Part shown: positions 53,382-62,324 of the stretch, one piece after another | How positions within the stretch are numbered: the first letter of the stretch is position 1 | Layout of the letters: the number at the start of each line of letters is the position of its first letter | Source: Streptomyces sp. A3M-1-3 | GTDB lineage: Bacteria > Actinomycetota > Actinomycetes > Streptomycetales > Streptomycetaceae | Assembly (NCBI RefSeq): GCF_024213665.1 | Contig: NZ_JANAVP010000002.1 | Span: 6,021 to 70,020 of the forward strand | Direction: 5' to 3' | Length of the DNA: 64,000 nt | Program-made: the position numbers and the translations under genes | The notes under the pieces: model-generated | The model's input: only the letters and a program-made list of their open reading frames with translations | The model's database searches: none | Told to the model about the DNA's origin: nothing

Positions 53382-54740
53382 TCAGAGCAGGCCGAGCGAC
53401 CTCAGGGCGAGCCGCTGCCGGGCGGTCGGGTGGGCCGGGAAGTAGACGTAACAGACGCCGCCGGTGCCGGAGACCACCTTGCCGCTCGCGTTGTACCGCT
53501 TGGTGCGCAGCCAGATGTTCTCCCACTCGCGCCGCCGGTAGACCCGGCGTACCGCCTCGTTGCCGGTCGAGGCCGGGTCGTTGGCGATCACGTCGCCGTC
53601 CGCCGTGAAGCCGATCACGGTCATCAGGTGGCCGGCCGTGCCGTAGCCGGCCCCGGTCAGCTCCTCCTTGAGGAAGGACTGTGACGTGATGGCGGGGATG
53701 CCCGCGCCGATCAGCGTCTGCAGGTCGCTGAGCGAACCGAGCCGGGTGACGACGGCGCTCATGTCCCGGTAGGTCGAGGCGTAGGCGGCGTTGAAGGGCC
53801 AGTTTCCGCAGCCGTCGTACTGGTAGTCGAAGGTGTACCGGGCGGCATGGCAGACCTGGGGGTCCGCGAAGGCCGGGTTCACCCAGGCCAGGTCCTCGGC
53901 GGTGGGCTTGCGGCCCCAGTATTCGGTGATCATCTGGGAGGAGGTGGGACTGCACCAGGCCTCGCCGCCGTTGTCGTACTCCGGGTACTGGCCGATGTGG
54001 GTGTTCTGCGAGTAGCGCGGGACGGTCAGCTCGCGGGCCGGTCCCGGCGTCGAGGCGGGCACCGTGAACCGGTCCGGGATGTCCGAGGCCACCGCGCCGA
54101 CCTGCCAGACGGTCGGCGTGAGCTTGCTGCCCGGCTTGCGGTAGAGCGTCAGACGCAGCTGGTACGAGACCAGGCGCAGACCACTGGCCGCATCGTCGAT
54201 GGAGAAGGTGTCCGTCCAGATCGTGCTCCGGCCGTCCGTCTGGTCGTCGACGGAGGTACGCCGGATGTCGACGTCACCCGCCGCCCAGCGGCCCATCACG
54301 TACCAGGGCGTCGAGGTGGCGTCCGAGTAGGTGCCGCGCAGCTCCACGAGCAGCCAGGTGCCGGCCGGCGTGTGCGCGTTCCAGGAGGCGATGACCTCGG
54401 TCGCCGGGACTTTCGAGCGGTGGACCGGCGAGGTCCAGCTCGCGTACTCCCAGGCGGCGGTCCGCCCGGTGTGCGGATCGGTGTAGTCGGTACGGCCGGC
54501 CGGGGCGGCGATCGCCAGTCCGGGGCGGCGTCCGGGCACGGCTCTGGTCCCGGTCCGGGTGCCGGAGCGCCAGTCGGTGTACGAGTTCCAGAAGCGGTTG
54601 TCCACCGGCGAGGCGGCCGGGCCGCGCACCATGGGCGTCGCCGGTGCCGCTGCTCCCACCGCGACGGCGGGCGGGGCCGCGGATCCCGCGGCCGCGAGTG
54701 CGGCCGCCAGCACGGTTCTGCGCGGAGTGGGACTGGTCAT
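53382..54740 (-). CDS. Secreted C39-like peptidase-fold protein
   Basis: 452 residues. The N-terminus MTSPTPRRTVLAAALAAAGS is a signal peptide with twin arginines, so export may use Tat. A beta-rich N-terminal domain (about 60-215) is followed by a peptidase_C39_2-type domain: VPRYSQNTHIG, the nucleophile C263 in GEAWCSPTSSQM, the His region TAGHLMTVIGF and NDPAS. The C-terminus WLRTKRYNASGKVVSGTGGVCYVYFP is typical of the family. Substrate unknown. The start at 54740 follows GAGGGGGC; the open frame extends 64 codons further without signal character. Confidence 0.88.
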   Translation of the reverse strand: MTSPTPRRTVLAAALAAAGSAAPPAVAVGAAAPATPMVRGPAASPVDNRFWNSYTDWRSGTRTGTRAVPGRRPGLAIAAPAGRTDYTDPHTGRTAAWEYASWTSPVHRSKVPATEVIASWNAHTPAGTWLLVELRGTYSDATSTPWYVMGRWAAGDVDIRRTSVDDQTDGRSTIWTDTFSIDDAASGLRLVSYQLRLTLYRKPGSKLTPTVWQVGAVASDIPDRFTVPASTPGPARELTVPRYSQNTHIGQYPEYDNGGEAWCSPTSSQMITEYWGRKPTAEDLAWVNPAFADPQVCHAARYTFDYQYDGCGNWPFNAAYASTYRDMSAVVTRLGSLSDLQTLIGAGIPAITSQSFLKEELTGAGYGTAGHLMTVIGFTADGDVIANDPASTGNEAVRRVYRRREWENIWLRTKRYNASGKVVSGTGGVCYVYFPAHPTARQRLALRSLGLL

Positions 54741-54922
54741 GGGCGAGGCCCCCTCGTTTGCCCGAGCCGTGTCCGGTCGGGGCAGCAGGTGCACGACAGT
54801 GGGCCAACTATTGCGGTTCCCGGCGGAGTTCTGCCAGGGCTCCGGCCCGCGCCACGCCCACCAATATGGGACTGGACCACTGGCGTGACCTGCGGCGGCG
54901 TACACACGCTTAGGCTGACAGG

Positions 54923-55531
54923 GTGGCCTCACTCGACACGCTCGCCGCGGAACTGCGCGCCCTTCCTCCCTCCTGCGGCCCGGTGCGGCTGATCGCCGTC
55001 GACGGGCACGCCGGCTCCGGCAAAACCACGTTCGCCGACCGGCTCGCCGCCGCCCTCGGCGGCGCCCCCGTGCTGCACCTCGACGACGTGGCCACGCACG
55101 AGGAGCTGTTCGGCTGGACGCGGCGGCTCCTGGAGGGGGTGATCGGTCCGCTGTCCCGTGGGGAGGCCGCGCGGTACGCCCCGTACGACTGGACGCTGCG
55201 CCGCTTCGGGCCCGAACGCACCCTGGAACCCGCTCCGGTGATCATCCTGGACGGGGTCGGGGCCGGACGGGGCGAGCTGCGTCCTTTTCTCGCGAGTCTG
55301 CTGTGGATGGAATTGGCGGAAAACCAGGCGTGGAGGCGTGGTCGCGGCCGGGACGGAGGTACCCTGGCGGGCTTCTGGGACGGGTGGGAGGCGGCGGAAC
55401 GGCGGCACTTTCACCAGGACCCTTCCCGGCCCTTCGCCGACACCCTGGTACGACAGTGCGAAGAGGGGTACGAGTGGTCTTCCGGGGCTGCTGCGGCAGC
55501 AGGATCAGGCCCTCACCCTCACCGAGGGTGA
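54923..55531 (+). CDS. Uridine kinase-like P-loop kinase
   Basis: 202-residue protein with P-loop VDGHAGSGKTTFADRLA near residue 28, HLDDVATHEELFGWTRRL, and VIILDGVGAGRGELRP, which match the uridine/adenylylsulphate kinase layout. The substrate is unproved. TAGGCT at 54911-54916 lies six bases before the GTG, which indicates a leaderless transcript. It is divergent from the C39-like gene across 182 bp. Confidence 0.86.
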   Translation: MASLDTLAAELRALPPSCGPVRLIAVDGHAGSGKTTFADRLAAALGGAPVLHLDDVATHEELFGWTRRLLEGVIGPLSRGEAARYAPYDWTLRRFGPERTLEPAPVIILDGVGAGRGELRPFLASLLWMELAENQAWRRGRGRDGGTLAGFWDGWEAAERRHFHQDPSRPFADTLVRQCEEGYEWSSGAAAAAGSGPHPHRG

Positions 55532-55927
55532 CCGCTCGGCGCAGTCGCTCCGGAGCGGCCGAAACGCGCCCCTGAGACCCGCCAACTCTGCTTGACCTGG
55601 GGGCCGTACAGGTCTTACGTTCTCAATGTGCGGTCTTTTGGACCGTCGCAGACGCGAAGCCCCCGGTTGTTCCCCCGTGACCGGGGGCTTCGTTCTGCCC
55701 CTTGCGCTCTGCGCGGGCCCCGCGCGTCGCCATTCCCTCACCCTGGGTCACTGTGCCGTCGGCCGCCCCGGCCGGCCGGCCGCCGGGGTGCACCCTACGG
55801 CCGACCCGGTCTCCGCAGGTACGATGCCCCTCGGTACAACTCCCGTCCACGACGCGGCGGTTCAGCAATCCTGCCGACGGGCGCTCGCCCGCCGGCACAC
55901 CACGGGGGCACGGCTTGTGGGGGACTG
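55532..55927. other. Intergenic region with terminator, no gene
   Basis: 396 bp before the AAA ATPase gene. It holds a small hairpin CGGTCTTTTGGACCG at 55631-55645 and the strong terminator listed separately. The rest is GC-rich with a run of CGGCCGGCCGG. No gene is supported, and I find no tRNA signature. Confidence 0.5.
55656..55695 (+). terminator. Hairpin terminator after the small kinase gene
   Basis: GAAGCCCCCGGT and ACCGGGGGCTTC form a perfect 12-bp stem around a 12-base loop, followed by GTT. It resembles many Streptomyces terminators. Confidence 0.82.
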
Positions 55928-57835
55928 ATGGATTTCGGCACGCAGGGCACGCAAGCCCCGGCCGATCTCGCGTGGCTGCGCGGCGTCGACGCCTACACGA
56001 TGGGCGCGTACCCGCAGGCCGAGGAGGAGTTCCGGGCGGCCGTACGGCTCGACCCCGCAATGGCCGACGCCTGGCTCGGGCTGCACGCCTTGCGCGTCGA
56101 CACCACCACCGCACTGCTGCGGATGTTCCGCCACCGCGAGCGGTTCGGCGAACAGCGGGCCCGGCACCGGCGCACCCTCAACTCCTGGTACTGGCTCGGC
56201 TGGTGGGTGCAGCCGGTCCTGGAGAGACCGCGCGACCTGCTGCTGGCGCACGCCTCGCACTGGCTCGACGGCCGCCATGTGCCGGAGCTGGACCGCGCGC
56301 TCGCGGGGCTGCCGCCGGTGGACGCCGACCCCCAGGTCCGCTTTCTGCACGCCTGCCGCGCCTACCTGGTCAAGGACTGGGATCAGCTGGTCCGGCACAC
56401 CGAACCGCTGGTCGACGATCCGCTGCTGGGCATCGAGGCCGGGCTTTTCGGCGGCATGGCACGGGTCCGCCTGGAGATGTACGGACAGGCCGAGCCGCTG
56501 CTCTCCGCCGCGCTGATGCGTTGCCGCAGCGAACAGCCGCAGCGCAAGGAGCTGCGCTACTGGCTCGCGAGGGCCCACGAGGGCACCGGGCGCAGCGCCG
56601 CCGCGCTCCCGCTGTACCGGGCCGTGCACCGGGTCGACCCGGCGTTCATGGACACCTCCGCCCGCCTCACGGCCATCACGGACAACGACTCGTTCGACGG
56701 GTATGACGGCTACGACGAGCCGGCCGACTACGCGGCCGTGTCACCGGCCCTGGTCGGCCAGGACACTGCCGACGGCCCGGGCGATCCCGACCCGCTGCCG
56801 GCGTCCGACCCGCTCGACGGGCGCGACCTGAGGTTCGGGACCGGTCCCGAGGCTCCGCTCGGAGGCGCGGTGCCGCCCGAGACCGCGCGGCGGAAGTCGG
56901 TCGTGCCCGCCCGGCCCATGCCGCTGCCGTCCGGGCCCTCGGATCCCGAGCTGCTGGCCCAGGCGCTCGCGGAGCTGGAGCGGATGGTCGGCCTGGAGCC
57001 GGTCAAGCGCCAGGTCAAGGCGTTGTCCGCGCAGCTGCACATGGCCCGGCTGCGGGTCGGCCAGGGCCTGCCGGTGCAGCCGCCCAAGCGCCACTTCGTC
57101 TTCTCCGGTCCCTCCGGCACCGGGAAGACCACCGTCGCCCGGATCCTCGGCCGGGTCTTCTACGCGCTGGGGCTGCTCGGCGGCGACCATCTGGTGGAGG
57201 CCCAGCGGGCCGATCTGGTCGGCGAGTTCCTCGGCCAGACCGCGGTCAAGGCCAATGAGCTGATCGACTCGGCGATCGGCGGTGTGCTGTTCGTCGACGA
57301 GGCGTACAGCCTCTCCAACTCGGGATACAGCAAGGGCGACGCGTACGGCGACGAGGCGCTCCAGGTGCTGCTCAAGCGCGCCGAGGACAATCGCGACCAC
57401 CTCGTCGTCATCCTGGCCGGCTATCCGGAGGGCATGGACCGGCTGCTGGCCGCCAATCCGGGCCTGTCCTCCCGGTTCACCACCCGGGTGGACTTCCCCT
57501 CGTACCGGCCGCTCGAACTGACCGCCATCGGCGAGGTGCTGGCCGCCGAGAACGGCGACCGGTGGGACGAGGAGGCGCTCGACGAACTGCGCAGCATCAG
57601 CGGGCATGTGGTCGACCAGGGCTGGATCGACGAGCTGGGCAACGGCCGCTTTCTGCGCACCCTGTACGAGAAGAGCTGCGCCTACCGTGACCTGCGGCTC
57701 TCCGGCTACACCGGCACACCGACGCGGGAGGATCTGGCCACCCTGCGGCTGCCCGATCTGATGCAGGCGTACGGCGAGGTGCTGTCGGGCCGCGGTCCTG
57801 TCGACCGCGGCCCGCAGGACCCGCTGAATCCGTGA
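55928..57835 (+). CDS. EccA-like (CbxX/CfxQ) AAA ATPase with TPR-like N-domain
   Basis: 635-residue AAA+ ATPase. Residues 1-270 form a helical TPR-like region (AYPQAEEEFRAAVRLDPAMADAWLGLHAL). An Asp/Pro-rich linker follows. The ATPase has Walker A GPSGTGKTT with K400, Walker B GGVLFVDEAYSL, sensor-like RAEDNRDHLVVILAGYPEGMD and the arginine segment NPGLSSRFTTRVDFPSY. This domain order is that of EccA of type VII secretion systems, but no EccB-E or WXG100 gene is in the window. ATG 55928 is preceded by GTGGGGGAC. Confidence 0.92.
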   Translation: MDFGTQGTQAPADLAWLRGVDAYTMGAYPQAEEEFRAAVRLDPAMADAWLGLHALRVDTTTALLRMFRHRERFGEQRARHRRTLNSWYWLGWWVQPVLERPRDLLLAHASHWLDGRHVPELDRALAGLPPVDADPQVRFLHACRAYLVKDWDQLVRHTEPLVDDPLLGIEAGLFGGMARVRLEMYGQAEPLLSAALMRCRSEQPQRKELRYWLARAHEGTGRSAAALPLYRAVHRVDPAFMDTSARLTAITDNDSFDGYDGYDEPADYAAVSPALVGQDTADGPGDPDPLPASDPLDGRDLRFGTGPEAPLGGAVPPETARRKSVVPARPMPLPSGPSDPELLAQALAELERMVGLEPVKRQVKALSAQLHMARLRVGQGLPVQPPKRHFVFSGPSGTGKTTVARILGRVFYALGLLGGDHLVEAQRADLVGEFLGQTAVKANELIDSAIGGVLFVDEAYSLSNSGYSKGDAYGDEALQVLLKRAEDNRDHLVVILAGYPEGMDRLLAANPGLSSRFTTRVDFPSYRPLELTAIGEVLAAENGDRWDEEALDELRSISGHVVDQGWIDELGNGRFLRTLYEKSCAYRDLRLSGYTGTPTREDLATLRLPDLMQAYGEVLSGRGPVDRGPQDPLNP

Positions 57836-57836
57836 G

Positions 57837-57990
57837 AGGTCAGCCCGCGAGGGCTCGGTTCGGGTGCACCCGAGCCCGCCGCCGTGCGGGCCTTCTTCAG
57901 GTCAGCCCGCGAGGGCTCAGTTCGGGTGCACCTGAGCCCGCCGCCGTGTGGGCTTTCTTCAGGTCAGCCCGCGAGGGCCTGTTCGGGTGA
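57837..57990. repeat. 62-bp tandem repeat with terminator-like hairpins
   Basis: Two near-identical 62-bp units (57837-57898 and 57899-57960) are followed by a third, partial and more diverged copy from 57961. Each full unit contains GGGCTCGG...CCGAGCCC and GCCCGC...GCGGGC hairpins followed by CTTCTT. The third copy includes the last codons (ending QALAG, stop) of the convergent CBS gene, so the array looks like a duplication of that gene's 3' end. It probably terminates both convergent genes. Confidence 0.85.
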
Positions 57991-59079
57991 TTCCCTGCGC
58001 GGGTCCGCCAGCCGGGTGAAGGCCACCGGAGCCGCCCGGTGGGCGGGATCCCGTACCTCGCCCACCAGCATCTCCAGGACGTCCTCCAGCGCGACGAGGC
58101 CCAGCACCCGGCCCGACGCGTCCGCGACCTGGGCCAGGTGGGTCGCGGCGCGGCGCATCACGGTCAGGGCGTCGTCCAGCGGGAGTTCCGCGCGCAGCGT
58201 GGTCATCGGGCGCCAGATGTGCTGCGGCACGGCCCGGTCGCCGTCCTCCAGGTCGAGTACGTCCTTGACGTGCAGGTAGCCCATGAACGGGCCGCTGTCC
58301 GAGGCGCGCACCGGAAAGCGGGAGTACCCGGTGCGTACGGTCAGCTCCTCGACCCGGCGGGGCGTGACGGAGGGGTCGACGGACACCAGCGAGGCGCGGT
58401 CCAGCAGGACGTCGGTGACCTGGCGGCTGCCCAGTTCCAGGGCGTCCTCCAGCCGCTCCTGCTCGACCGGCGCCAGCAGCCCCGCCAGCCGGGAGTCCGC
58501 GACGAGGCGGCCCAGCTGGGCGCTGGTGTAGACGGCCTCCACCTCGTCCTTGGGCTCGACGCCGAACAGCCGCAGCACCAGGTGGGCGCAGGCACCCAGC
58601 GCGGTGGTGACCGGCCGGCACAGCCGGGCGAAGCCGACGAGGCCGGGGCTGAGCCACAGCGCGGTCTTCTCCGGGGCTGCCATGGCGAGGTTCTTCGGGA
58701 CCATCTCGCCGATGACGAGATGGAGGAAGACGACCGCGGCGAGCGCGATGGCGTAGCCGAGCGGATGGATGAGGCTTTGGGGTACCTGGGCGGCGTGGAA
58801 GACCGGCTCCAGCAGCCGGGCCACGGTGGGCTCGGCGACCGCGCCGAGCGTCAGCGAGCAGACGGTGATGCCGAACTGCGCGGCGGCCATCATCTGCGGC
58901 AGGTTCTCCAGGCCGTGGAGCACCTGGCGGGCGCGGGCCGAGCCCGGCCGTCCGTCCCCGGGCCGGGCCAGCGGCTCGATCTGGCTGCGGCGGACGGAGA
59001 CGAGGGCGAACTCGGCGCCGACGAAGAACCCGTTGGCGAGCACGAGCAGGAGGGCGAAGAGGAGGAGGAGCACGTTCAT
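57964..59079 (-). CDS. CNNM/CorC-type membrane protein with CBS pair (371 aa)
   Basis: An N-terminal DUF21/CNNM transmembrane domain (three or four spans; begins LLLLFALLLVLANGFFVGAEFALVSVRRSQ; HLVIGEMVPKNLAM is conserved) is followed by a CBS pair (TGYSRFPVRASDSGPFMGYLHVKDVL and LAQVADASGRVLGLVALEDVLEMLVGEV). The C-terminal CorC/HlyC domain is missing or very short. Family members take part in Mg2+ handling. The start overlaps the stop of the upstream paralogue by 4 bp, so the two are cotranscribed. Confidence 0.92.
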   Translation of the reverse strand: MNVLLLLFALLLVLANGFFVGAEFALVSVRRSQIEPLARPGDGRPGSARARQVLHGLENLPQMMAAAQFGITVCSLTLGAVAEPTVARLLEPVFHAAQVPQSLIHPLGYAIALAAVVFLHLVIGEMVPKNLAMAAPEKTALWLSPGLVGFARLCRPVTTALGACAHLVLRLFGVEPKDEVEAVYTSAQLGRLVADSRLAGLLAPVEQERLEDALELGSRQVTDVLLDRASLVSVDPSVTPRRVEELTVRTGYSRFPVRASDSGPFMGYLHVKDVLDLEDGDRAVPQHIWRPMTTLRAELPLDDALTVMRRAATHLAQVADASGRVLGLVALEDVLEMLVGEVRDPAHRAAPVAFTRLADPRRESPEQALAG

Positions 59080-60431
59080 CGCACGGCCTCCGTGCGGCCG
59101 GCCGTCGCGTCGGCCGGCACGCCGGCGGTGCGGACCAGCCGTACCCGCTCGGCCCGGTAGCGGCCCACCTGGCGTACCGAGAGCCGCCAGCCCGGGAGTT
59201 CGGCGCGGTCGCCGGGGGCCGGGATCCGGCCGAGCAGGTCCGCGACCAGTCCGGCCACGGTCTCGTACGGGCCCTCGGGCACCTCCAGGCCTATCCGCCG
59301 CAGGGTGTGCACGCGGCAACTGCCGTCGGCCTCCCAGGCGGGGCGGCCGTCCTCGGCCGGGACGGCGGACAGCTCGGGCCGTCCGGCCTCGACGCCGTCG
59401 TGTTCGTCCCTGACCTCGCCGACGAGTTCCTCGACGATGTCCTCCAGGGTCACGACGCCGGCCGTACCGCCGTACTCGTCGACCACGACGGCCATCGGCT
59501 GCTCGCTGCGCAGCCGCTCCAGCAGGGGCTGTACGGGCAGGGTTTCGGGCACCAGCAGCGGCTGTACGGAGATCCGGCCGACGGGGGTGCGCAGCCGCTC
59601 GTGGGCCGGTACGGCGAGGGCGTCCTTGAGGTGCACCATGCCGACGACCTCGTCGATGCGCTCCCGGTAGACGGGGAAGCGGGAGAGGCCGGTGGCGCGG
59701 GTGAGGTTGAGGACGTCCTCGGCGGTCGCGGAGACCTGCAGGGCGCTCACCTTCACGCGGGGGGTCATGACGTGCTGGGCGGTGAGGCCGCCGAGCGAGA
59801 GGGTCCGTACGAACAGGTCGGCCGTGTCCTGTTCCAGGGTGCCGGCCCGGGCCGAGTGGCGGACCAGGGAGACCAGTTCGCCGGGGGTGCGGGCGGAGGC
59901 CAGCTCCTCGGTCGGCTCGACGCCCAGGGCCCGGACCAGCCGGTTGGCCACGGCGTTGAGGAGGGAGATCACCGGGCGGAAGACGCGCGAGAACACGTAC
60001 TGCGGACCGGCGACGAACCGGGCGACCTGGAGCGGCCGGGAGACCGCCCAGTTCTTCGGTACGAGCTCGCCGACCACCATCTGCACGGCGGACGCGAGCA
60101 GCATGCCGACGATCACCGACACGCCGGGGACGGCCCCTTCGGGGATGCCGGCCGCGGTGAACGGGCCGGCCAGCAGCCGCGCCAGCGCGGGCTGGGCGAG
60201 CATACCGACGACGAGTGAGGTGAGGGTGATGCCGAGCTGGGTGCCGGAGAGCTGGAAGGAGAGCTCCCGCAGTGCCTTGACTACGGTCCGGGCGCGGCGG
60301 TCGCCGTCGGCCGCGGCGCGCTCGGCGTCGGGCTTGTCGACGGTGACGAGTCCGAACTCCGCCGCCACGAAGAAGCCGTTGGCGAGGATCAGGACGAAAG
60401 CTGCGGCGAGCAGCACAAGGGGGATGGTCAT
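59076..60431 (-). CDS. CNNM/CorC-type membrane protein with CBS pair and CorC domain (451 aa)
   Basis: Full-length hemolysin C/CorC-type protein. The N-terminal DUF21 domain has ANGFFVAAEFGLVTVDKPDAERA and MVVGELVPKNWAVS, the CBS pair has TGLSRFPVYRERIDEVVGMVHLKDAL and MAVVVDEYGGTAGVVTLEDIVEELVGEV, and the C-terminal transporter-associated domain reads RVHTLRRIGLEVPEGPYETVAGLVADLLGRIP. It is paralogous to the next gene, and the two may form a heteromeric complex. It lies downstream of the PH-like gene, with a hairpin between them. Confidence 0.93.
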   Translation of the reverse strand: MTIPLVLLAAAFVLILANGFFVAAEFGLVTVDKPDAERAAADGDRRARTVVKALRELSFQLSGTQLGITLTSLVVGMLAQPALARLLAGPFTAAGIPEGAVPGVSVIVGMLLASAVQMVVGELVPKNWAVSRPLQVARFVAGPQYVFSRVFRPVISLLNAVANRLVRALGVEPTEELASARTPGELVSLVRHSARAGTLEQDTADLFVRTLSLGGLTAQHVMTPRVKVSALQVSATAEDVLNLTRATGLSRFPVYRERIDEVVGMVHLKDALAVPAHERLRTPVGRISVQPLLVPETLPVQPLLERLRSEQPMAVVVDEYGGTAGVVTLEDIVEELVGEVRDEHDGVEAGRPELSAVPAEDGRPAWEADGSCRVHTLRRIGLEVPEGPYETVAGLVADLLGRIPAPGDRAELPGWRLSVRQVGRYRAERVRLVRTAGVPADATAGRTEAVR

Positions 60432-60555
60432 GCCGCCGCCTCCGGGGAGGGGGCGGCGCAGGTACTACCGGACGATCCGTCCATTGCTGGAGGGAGTCAC
60501 TCCTCAAGTCGCAGGTGCCCCGGGGCCGCGGGGATGGAGATTCCCGCGGCACGGG

Positions 60556-60580
60556 GCGGAGGCGCGCTCGGCGCCTCCGC
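60556..60580 (-). terminator. Hairpin between the PH-like gene and the CNNM pair
   Basis: GCGGAGGCGC and GCGCCTCCGC form a perfect 10-bp stem around a five-base loop, 51 bp after the stop of the gene ending at 60631 (minus strand). Confidence 0.6.
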
Positions 60581-60630
60581 CACCAGGGTAGTCATTGGGA
60601 TCGGCGCCGCAATGTCGTGCGCCACGCCCC

Positions 60631-61098
60631 TTACCGGGTGTCGCCGCTGCCGGTGCCGCGTGATTCGGCGAGCGCGCGCAGGGCGCGGGCGTCGGTGATG
60701 GCCTGCTGCCGGGCGATGCCCGGCTGGATGCCCAGCGCGGGCAGGCTGGTGCCGTCACTGAGGTCCAGGAACACCCAGGGGTCACCCGGGCGCAGGTTGA
60801 CCCGCAGGATCTGGGCCCAGGCGAGCCGCCGCTTGCTGGTGAGGTTGACCACGGTGACGCCGGTGTCGTCGGCGACCACCTTGGGGCGGCTCAGCAGCAG
60901 CAGGACGCCGAAGAGCAGTACGGCGGTGAAGACGAAGCTCGTCCGCTCCCCCGCGCTGAGCGTCTCCAGCAGCAGGGCGACGGCCGTGATGGTGGCGAAC
61001 ATGACCGTGCCGGCGGTCAGCAGGACGACCCGGGTGCGGGTGGGCCTGAAGGTGACCGGCAGGGCGGGGAGTTCGGGCCGGTTCTCGGGAGCAGACAT
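60631..61098 (-). CDS. PH-domain-like membrane protein (155 aa)
   Basis: Two hydrophobic segments (about residues 25-45 and 55-70) form a hairpin after a Pro-rich start, followed by a bacterial PH-like (PF10756 type) domain with VVADDTGVTVVNLTSKRRLAWAQILRVNLRPGDPWVFLDLSDG. It is the gene after hisG in the same direction, 20 bp apart, so it is probably the end of the rib-his transcript. Function unknown. Confidence 0.88.
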   Translation of the reverse strand: MSAPENRPELPALPVTFRPTRTRVVLLTAGTVMFATITAVALLLETLSAGERTSFVFTAVLLFGVLLLLSRPKVVADDTGVTVVNLTSKRRLAWAQILRVNLRPGDPWVFLDLSDGTSLPALGIQPGIARQQAITDARALRALAESRGTGSGDTR

Positions 61099-61118
61099 GG
61101 GTGCGGTGGTCTCGGTCC

Positions 61119-61967
61119 TCAGAGGCGGCAGGCGTGGATTTCCGTGGTGAGGATCGCGCGGGCGCCCAGCTCGTACAGGTCGTCCATGATCCGCTGAGCC
61201 TCCCTGGCCGGGACCATGGCCCGGACGGCGACCCAGCCCTCGTTGTGCAGCGGGGAGACGGTCGGCGACTCCAGGCCCGGGGTGAGGGCGACGGCCTGCT
61301 CGAGGTGCTCGGCGCGGCAGTCGTAGTCCATCATCACGTAGCTGCGGGCGACCAGGACGCCCTGGAGGCGGCGCAGGAACTGCTGCACCTTCGGCTCGTC
61401 GGTCGGTGAGCCGGTGCGGCGGATGACGACGGCCTCGGACTTCAGGATCGGCTCACCGACGACTTCGAGGCCGGCGTTGCGCAGGCTGGTGCCGGTCTCC
61501 ACGACGTCGGCGATGATCTGGGCGACGCCGAGTTCGATGGCGGTCTCGACGGCGCCGTCGAGGTGGACGACGGAGGCGTCGATGCCCTGGTCGGCGAGGT
61601 GCTTGGCGACGATGCCCTCGTACGAGGTGGCGATGGTCATTCCGCCGAAGTCCTCCGGGCCCTTGGCGGTGCCGGGCTTGGTGGCGTAGCGGAAGGTGGA
61701 GCGGGCGAAGCCGAGCTGGAGGATCTCCTCGGCGTTGGCGCCGGAGTCCAGCAGCAGGTCGCGGCCGGTGATGCCGATGTCGAGCCGGCCGGAGCTGACG
61801 TAGATCGCGATGTCGCGCGGGCGGAGGTAGAAGAACTCGACCTCGTTCTCGGGGTCGACGAGGACGAGCTCCTTGGACTCCTTGCGCTGCTGGTAGCCGG
61901 CCTCATGGAGCATCGCCGACGCAGGTCCGGACAGTGAACCCTTGTTGGGAACGGCGATGCGCAGCAT
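61119..61967 (-). CDS. hisG: ATP phosphoribosyltransferase (long form)
   Basis: 282-residue first enzyme of histidine synthesis (EC 2.4.2.17), joining ATP and PRPP. N-terminal domain: RIAVPNKGSLSGPA and DIGITGRDLLLDSGA; the PRPP loop region is EIVADVVETGTSL-like (ADVVETGTSLRNAGL here). The C-terminal regulatory ACT-like domain, present in the long form and the site of histidine inhibition, has SPTVSPLHNEGWVAVRAMV. It follows hisE by 49 bp. Confidence 0.96.
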   Translation of the reverse strand: MLRIAVPNKGSLSGPASAMLHEAGYQQRKESKELVLVDPENEVEFFYLRPRDIAIYVSSGRLDIGITGRDLLLDSGANAEEILQLGFARSTFRYATKPGTAKGPEDFGGMTIATSYEGIVAKHLADQGIDASVVHLDGAVETAIELGVAQIIADVVETGTSLRNAGLEVVGEPILKSEAVVIRRTGSPTDEPKVQQFLRRLQGVLVARSYVMMDYDCRAEHLEQAVALTPGLESPTVSPLHNEGWVAVRAMVPAREAQRIMDDLYELGARAILTTEIHACRL

Positions 61968-62016
61968 GAGGTCGGCTTCCTTTGTTCGTACGTACGGCTG
62001 GTGCGGCGGAGGTGGA

Positions 62017-62289
62017 TCAGAGGTGGGCGTAGACGTCGTCCAGCGAGATTCCGCGGGCGACCATCATTACCTGGACGTGGTACAGAAGCTGCGAGATTTC
62101 CTCGGCGGCGGCTTCCTTGCCCTCGTACTCGGCTGCCATCCACACCTCGGCCGCCTCTTCGACGACTTTCTTGCCGATGGCATGCACCCCCTTGCCCACC
62201 AGTTCGGCGGTGCGGGAGGTGCTGGGGTCGCCGTTTGCGGCCTTGAGCTGGAGCTCGGTGAAGAGCTCCTCGAACGTCTTGTTGGACAT
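62017..62289 (-). CDS. hisE: Phosphoribosyl-ATP pyrophosphatase
   Basis: 90-residue MazG-fold enzyme (EC 3.6.1.31), the second step of histidine synthesis. Family blocks: [69 protein letters not shown], with the metal-binding Glu residues in EEAAEVW and EEISQLLYH. HisI is not fused to it. It lies between ribH and hisG in one direction. Confidence 0.96.
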   Translation of the reverse strand: MSNKTFEELFTELQLKAANGDPSTSRTAELVGKGVHAIGKKVVEEAAEVWMAAEYEGKEAAAEEISQLLYHVQVMMVARGISLDDVYAHL

Positions 62290-62324
62290 GGTGCTTTCTA
62301 CCCTACGCGGCCGGGTGCTCGCTC

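Noticed and set aside
55532-55927. tRNA or other structured RNA gene near the hairpins
   Set aside because: No T-loop or acceptor pairing found; the hairpins are explained as terminators.
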